From Leisingera aquaemixtae (lineage in GTDB: Bacteria > Pseudomonadota > Alphaproteobacteria > Rhodobacterales > Rhodobacteraceae): a stretch of 64,000 nt of DNA. Made by a program: the position numbers and the translations under genes. Under the pieces are notes generated by a model that searched no databases, was not told the DNA's origin, and saw only the letters and a program-made list of their open reading frames with translations. The stretch is taken from contig NZ_JAHVJQ010000001.1 of NCBI RefSeq assembly GCF_019801145.1, positions 248,001 to 312,000 of the forward strand. The letters run 5' to 3'. This document shows positions 61,558 to 64,000 of the stretch, in pieces (within the stretch, counting starts at the first letter, position 1; the number at the start of each line of letters is the position of its first letter).

Positions 61558-62319
61558 ATGGCGCGTCGCAAGAAGATTTATGAAGGCAAGGCCAAGACTT
61601 TGTACGAGGGCCCCGAGCCCGGCACCATCGTCCAGTATTTCAAGGACGACGCCACCGCCTTCAACGCCGAAAAACACGACGTGATCGAGGGCAAGGGTGT
61701 CCTGAACAACATCCTGAGCGAATTCTTCATGCTGGGCCTGGCGCAGATCGGCGTGCCGACCCATTTCCTGAAGCGCCTGAACATGCGCGAGCAGCTGGTG
61801 CGCAGCTGCGAGATCATTCCGCTGGAAGTGATCGTGCGCAACTACGCGGCCGGCTCGATCTCCAAGCGCCTGGGCATCGACGAGGGCACCCAGCTGCCGC
61901 GCCCGGTGGTCGAATACTGCTACAAGGACGATGCCCTGGGCGATCCGCTGGTCACCGAAGAGCACATCGCGGCCTTCGGCTGGGCCAGCCAGCAGGACAT
62001 GGATGATATCCTGAGCCTTGCGCTGCGTGTGAACGACTTCCTGTCCGGCGTGTTCCTGGCAGTCGGCATCCGCCTGGTCGACTTCAAGATCGAGATCGGC
62101 CGCATCTACGAGGGCGACTTCCAGCGCCTGGTGGTCGCCGATGAGATCAGCCCCGACAGCTGCCGCCTGTGGGACATCAAGACCGGCCAGAAGCTGGACA
62201 AGGACGTGTTCCGCCGTGACCTGGGCAGCCTGACGGACGCCTATTCTGAGGTCGCACGCCGCCTGGGCGTGATGCCGAACAATCCGCCCGCGCCAGGCAA
62301 GCCGACGCTGGTGAACTGA
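61558..62319 (+). CDS. purC: SAICAR synthetase
   Basis: 253 residues. It joins CAIR and aspartate with ATP. Conserved: [88 protein letters not shown]. First gene of purC-purS-purQ. A partial terminator-like hairpin with a 22-nt box lies before purS and may reduce read-through. Confidence 0.98.
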   Translation: MARRKKIYEGKAKTLYEGPEPGTIVQYFKDDATAFNAEKHDVIEGKGVLNNILSEFFMLGLAQIGVPTHFLKRLNMREQLVRSCEIIPLEVIVRNYAAGSISKRLGIDEGTQLPRPVVEYCYKDDALGDPLVTEEHIAAFGWASQQDMDDILSLALRVNDFLSGVFLAVGIRLVDFKIEIGRIYEGDFQRLVVADEISPDSCRLWDIKTGQKLDKDVFRRDLGSLTDAYSEVARRLGVMPNNPPAPGKPTLVN

Positions 62320-62326
62320 GACAAGG

Positions 62327-62380
62327 GACCCGCTGCGCCTGCCGCGCCGCGGGTCTTTGAGTATTTTTGGAAAGATGAAG
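62327..62380 (+). repeat. Hairpin plus 22-nt box element, copy 4 (purC-purS gap)
   Basis: GACCCGC (62327-62333) pairs with GCGGGTC (62349-62355) followed by TTT. Next comes GAGTATTT, five variable bases and AAGATGAAG (62359-62380), nearly identical to copy 1 at 11216. Confidence 0.7.
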
Positions 62381-62421
62381 CCCGGGAGGGCTTCGCCATC
62401 GAAAACCTGAGGGATGATGCG

Positions 62422-62652
62422 ATGAAGGCACGGGTGCATGTGATGCTGAAAAACGGGGTTCTGGATCCGCAGGGCGAGGCCGTGCGCCACGCGCTCGGCG
62501 CTCTGGGCTTTGACAAGGTCGAGGGTGTGCGCCAGGGCAAGGTGATTGATCTGGACCTGGCCGAAGGCGCAACCGAGGCGGATGTGACCGCGATGTGCGA
62601 GAAGCTGCTGGCCAACACCGTGATCGAATCCTACAGCATCGAGATGGCCTGA
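62422..62652 (+). CDS. purS: FGAM synthetase subunit PurS
   Basis: 76 residues. The small bridging subunit of the three-part FGAM synthetase (PurLQS). It reads [46 protein letters not shown], a typical PurS. Its stop overlaps the purQ start (TGATG), so the pair is translationally coupled. The purL subunit is outside the window. Confidence 0.98.
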   Translation: MKARVHVMLKNGVLDPQGEAVRHALGALGFDKVEGVRQGKVIDLDLAEGATEADVTAMCEKLLANTVIESYSIEMA

Positions 62653-63320
62653 TGAAGGCGGCGGTTGTTGTATTTCCGGGTTCGAACTGCGACCGCGACT
62701 TGGCGGTGGCGTTCGAACAGGCCGGTTTCGACGTGTCGATGGTCTGGCACAAGGACAGCGCGCTGCCTGAAGGCGTGGACATCGTTGGCGTGCCGGGCGG
62801 TTTCTCTTATGGCGACTACCTGCGCTGCGGCGCGATCGCGGCACAGTCGCCGATCTGCAAGGCGGTGATCGATCACGCGGACCGCGGCGGCTATGCCATC
62901 GGCGTTTGCAACGGGTTCCAGATCCTGACCGAAACCGGCGTGCTGCCGGGCGCTCTGCTGCGCAATGCGGGGCTCAAGTACATCTGCCGCACCGTGAACC
63001 TGAAAGTCGCGACTTCCGAGAGCGTCTTTACCCAGGGCTACAATGCAGGCGATGTGATCGGCGTGCCGATTGCCCACCACGACGGCAACTACTTTGCCGA
63101 TACAGAGACCATCAAGGCGCTGCACGATCAGGACCGGGTGGCCTTCACATACGAGGAAAACCCCAACGGTTCGGTGGCTGACATTGCGGGCATCCTGTCC
63201 GAGAACCGCCGTGTTCTCGGTATGATGCCGCATCCGGAACGGGCTGCGGACGAGGGTCATGGCGGCACCGATGGTGCGGCAGTGTTCCGCGCACTGGCCG
63301 GGATGGTCACCGCTGCGTGA
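62652..63320 (+). CDS. purQ: FGAM synthetase glutaminase subunit PurQ
   Basis: 222 residues from the ATG at 62652, overlapping the purS stop by 1 nt. Class I glutamine amidotransferase that feeds ammonia to Pur[33 protein letters not shown], the nucleophile Cys in [17 protein letters not shown], and the His/Glu pair in [16 protein letters not shown]. An upstream in-frame extension overlaps purS and is rejected. Confidence 0.98.
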   Translation: MKAAVVVFPGSNCDRDLAVAFEQAGFDVSMVWHKDSALPEGVDIVGVPGGFSYGDYLRCGAIAAQSPICKAVIDHADRGGYAIGVCNGFQILTETGVLPGALLRNAGLKYICRTVNLKVATSESVFTQGYNAGDVIGVPIAHHDGNYFADTETIKALHDQDRVAFTYEENPNGSVADIAGILSENRRVLGMMPHPERAADEGHGGTDGAAVFRALAGMVTAA

Positions 63321-63356
63321 CTTGAGGATGCGGGGCGGCGGCCATAGTGTGTCAAT

Positions 63357-64000
63357 ATGACCGCCCCGCGTACTGATCTGCATAAATCTGAGCCAAAGGC
63401 GCGTTCCCGCACGATTTCATGGCGGGCGCGGCTGGCGCTTGTGCTGTTCATGGTGGTGGCGGCCGTCACGGTCTGGACCACCAACCGTGCGCTGACCCAC
63501 CGTTTCACCGAAAGCACCCGCAACCGGGCAGAGCTGCGTCTCGCGCTTTATTCGGGCAACCTGCTGAGCGAGCTGCGCCAGCATGCCATCGTGCCGCAGC
63601 TGCTGGCCCGTGACCAGACGCTGATCTCGGCGCTGCAGTCCAGCGATTTCTCCCTCTCCACCCAGCGGCTGATTTCCTTTGTCGATGAAATCGGCGCCGC
63701 CTCGATCATGCTTCTGGCGCAGGACGGCCGCACGGTGGCGGCAACCGACCGCAATCGGCTGGGGGAAAACCACCGCAACGCGGCCTATTTTGTCGACGCG
63801 GTGCGGGCAAAGTCGACGGTGTTCTCGGTCATCCCGCGGGAGGTGGGCGGCTACCGCTTCACCTATTCCCGGCGGGTGATCGACGCGACCGGAGTGCTGG
63901 GGGCCATCGTTGTCGAGGTCGACCTGCAGAAATTCGAACGGGCCTGGGCCGGGATCTCGGACGCGGTTCTGGTGACCGACAGCACCGGCAACATCATTCT
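63357..64000 (+). CDS. dctB: DctB-like C4-dicarboxylate sensor histidine kinase, 3'-truncated by the window edge
   Basis: The frame from the ATG at 63357 is open to the window edge (214 residues seen). A membrane helix (LALVLFMVVAAVTVWTT) is followed by a periplasmic double-Cache sensor: LLSELRQHAIVPQLLARDQTLI, SIMLLAQDGRTVAATDRNRLGENHRNAAYFVDAV, GGYRFTYSRRV, GAIVVEVDLQKFERAW and VLVTDSTGNIIL. This is the sensor pattern of DctB, which pairs with sigma-54 regulator DctD to control dicarboxylate uptake. The kinase domain lies outside the window, so the call is from the sensor only. Confidence 0.8.
   Translation, partial: MTAPRTDLHKSEPKARSRTISWRARLALVLFMVVAAVTVWTTNRALTHRFTESTRNRAELRLALYSGNLLSELRQHAIVPQLLARDQTLISALQSSDFSLSTQRLISFVDEIGAASIMLLAQDGRTVAATDRNRLGENHRNAAYFVDAVRAKSTVFSVIPREVGGYRFTYSRRVIDATGVLGAIVVEVDLQKFERAWAGISDAVLVTDSTGNII

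Overview
The window is high-GC, densely coded chromosomal DNA from an alphaproteobacterium, almost certainly a Roseobacter-group member of the Rhodobacterales (Leisingera/Phaeobacter/Ruegeria-like). The pointers are the dmdC-dmdD pair for dimethylsulfoniopropionate breakdown, a Fur/Mur-type regulator near enolase, DUF1476 (the F1-ATPase zeta inhibitor family), DUF4167 next to prfA-prmC, and a methionine synthase made of separate proteins. This assignment rests on gene content recalled from memory, not on a database search.

Layout. 1-8.4 kb: the 3' end of selO, an EEP-family hydrolase, a DEAD-box helicase, fur, a Lys-rich orphan, a DMT permease, eno with two LacI-type boxes upstream, a MEKHLA protein and a 50-residue lipoprotein. 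8.4-15.5 kb: a glycine-zipper lipoprotein, GNAT and nucleoside hydrolase, a small protein that reads like an RGS domain, mazG, an M20 amidohydrolase, an agmatinase-family enzyme and DUF1499. 15.6-18.9 kb: a Cys-rich periplasmic protein, prfA-prmC and DUF4167. 18.9-27.9 kb (minus strand): the envelope operon lptF-lptG-lptD-surA-pdxA-rsmA-pdxJ, then a GNAT gene. 28-36.6 kb: pepA-holC, a CHAP lipoprotein, a globin, a retropepsin-like protease, an ABC-F ATPase with marC, ndk, and a YqaE/DUF4112 pair. 36.8-41.8 kb: a P450, an AraC regulator and dmdCD. 41.9-45.9 kb: two identical tRNA-Asn genes in the same orientation flank an oxidoreductase/LysR pair, an ExoD protein and a gene-poor stretch. 45.9-51.9 kb: two MBL-fold hydrolases, an orphan histidine kinase, a large Lys-rich orphan with a hydrophobic hairpin, tRNA-Ile2 and a LysR gene. 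52-64 kb: purMN, rnd, sufE, DUF1638 with a corrinoid protein and a homocysteine methyltransferase, a radical SAM protein, acyP, DUF1476, purC-purS-purQ, and the 5' part of a dctB-like sensor kinase.

Most genes are housekeeping. The parts that stand out are: (i) the RGS-like protein at 10619-11173; (ii) three unlinked, single-gene, lysine-rich orphans, one with a pore-toxin-like hydrophobic hairpin; (iii) two families of dispersed intergenic elements, a 122-124 bp double-hairpin repeat (2 copies) and a 22-nt box next to a hairpin (4 copies); (iv) the segment bounded by the tRNA-Asn copies; (v) a PdxJ of divergent N-terminal type ending the LPS-transport operon; and (vi) the split methionine synthase parts, with two perfect hairpins at the start of the DUF1638 gene. 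No rRNA, CRISPR array, insertion sequence or prophage was seen.
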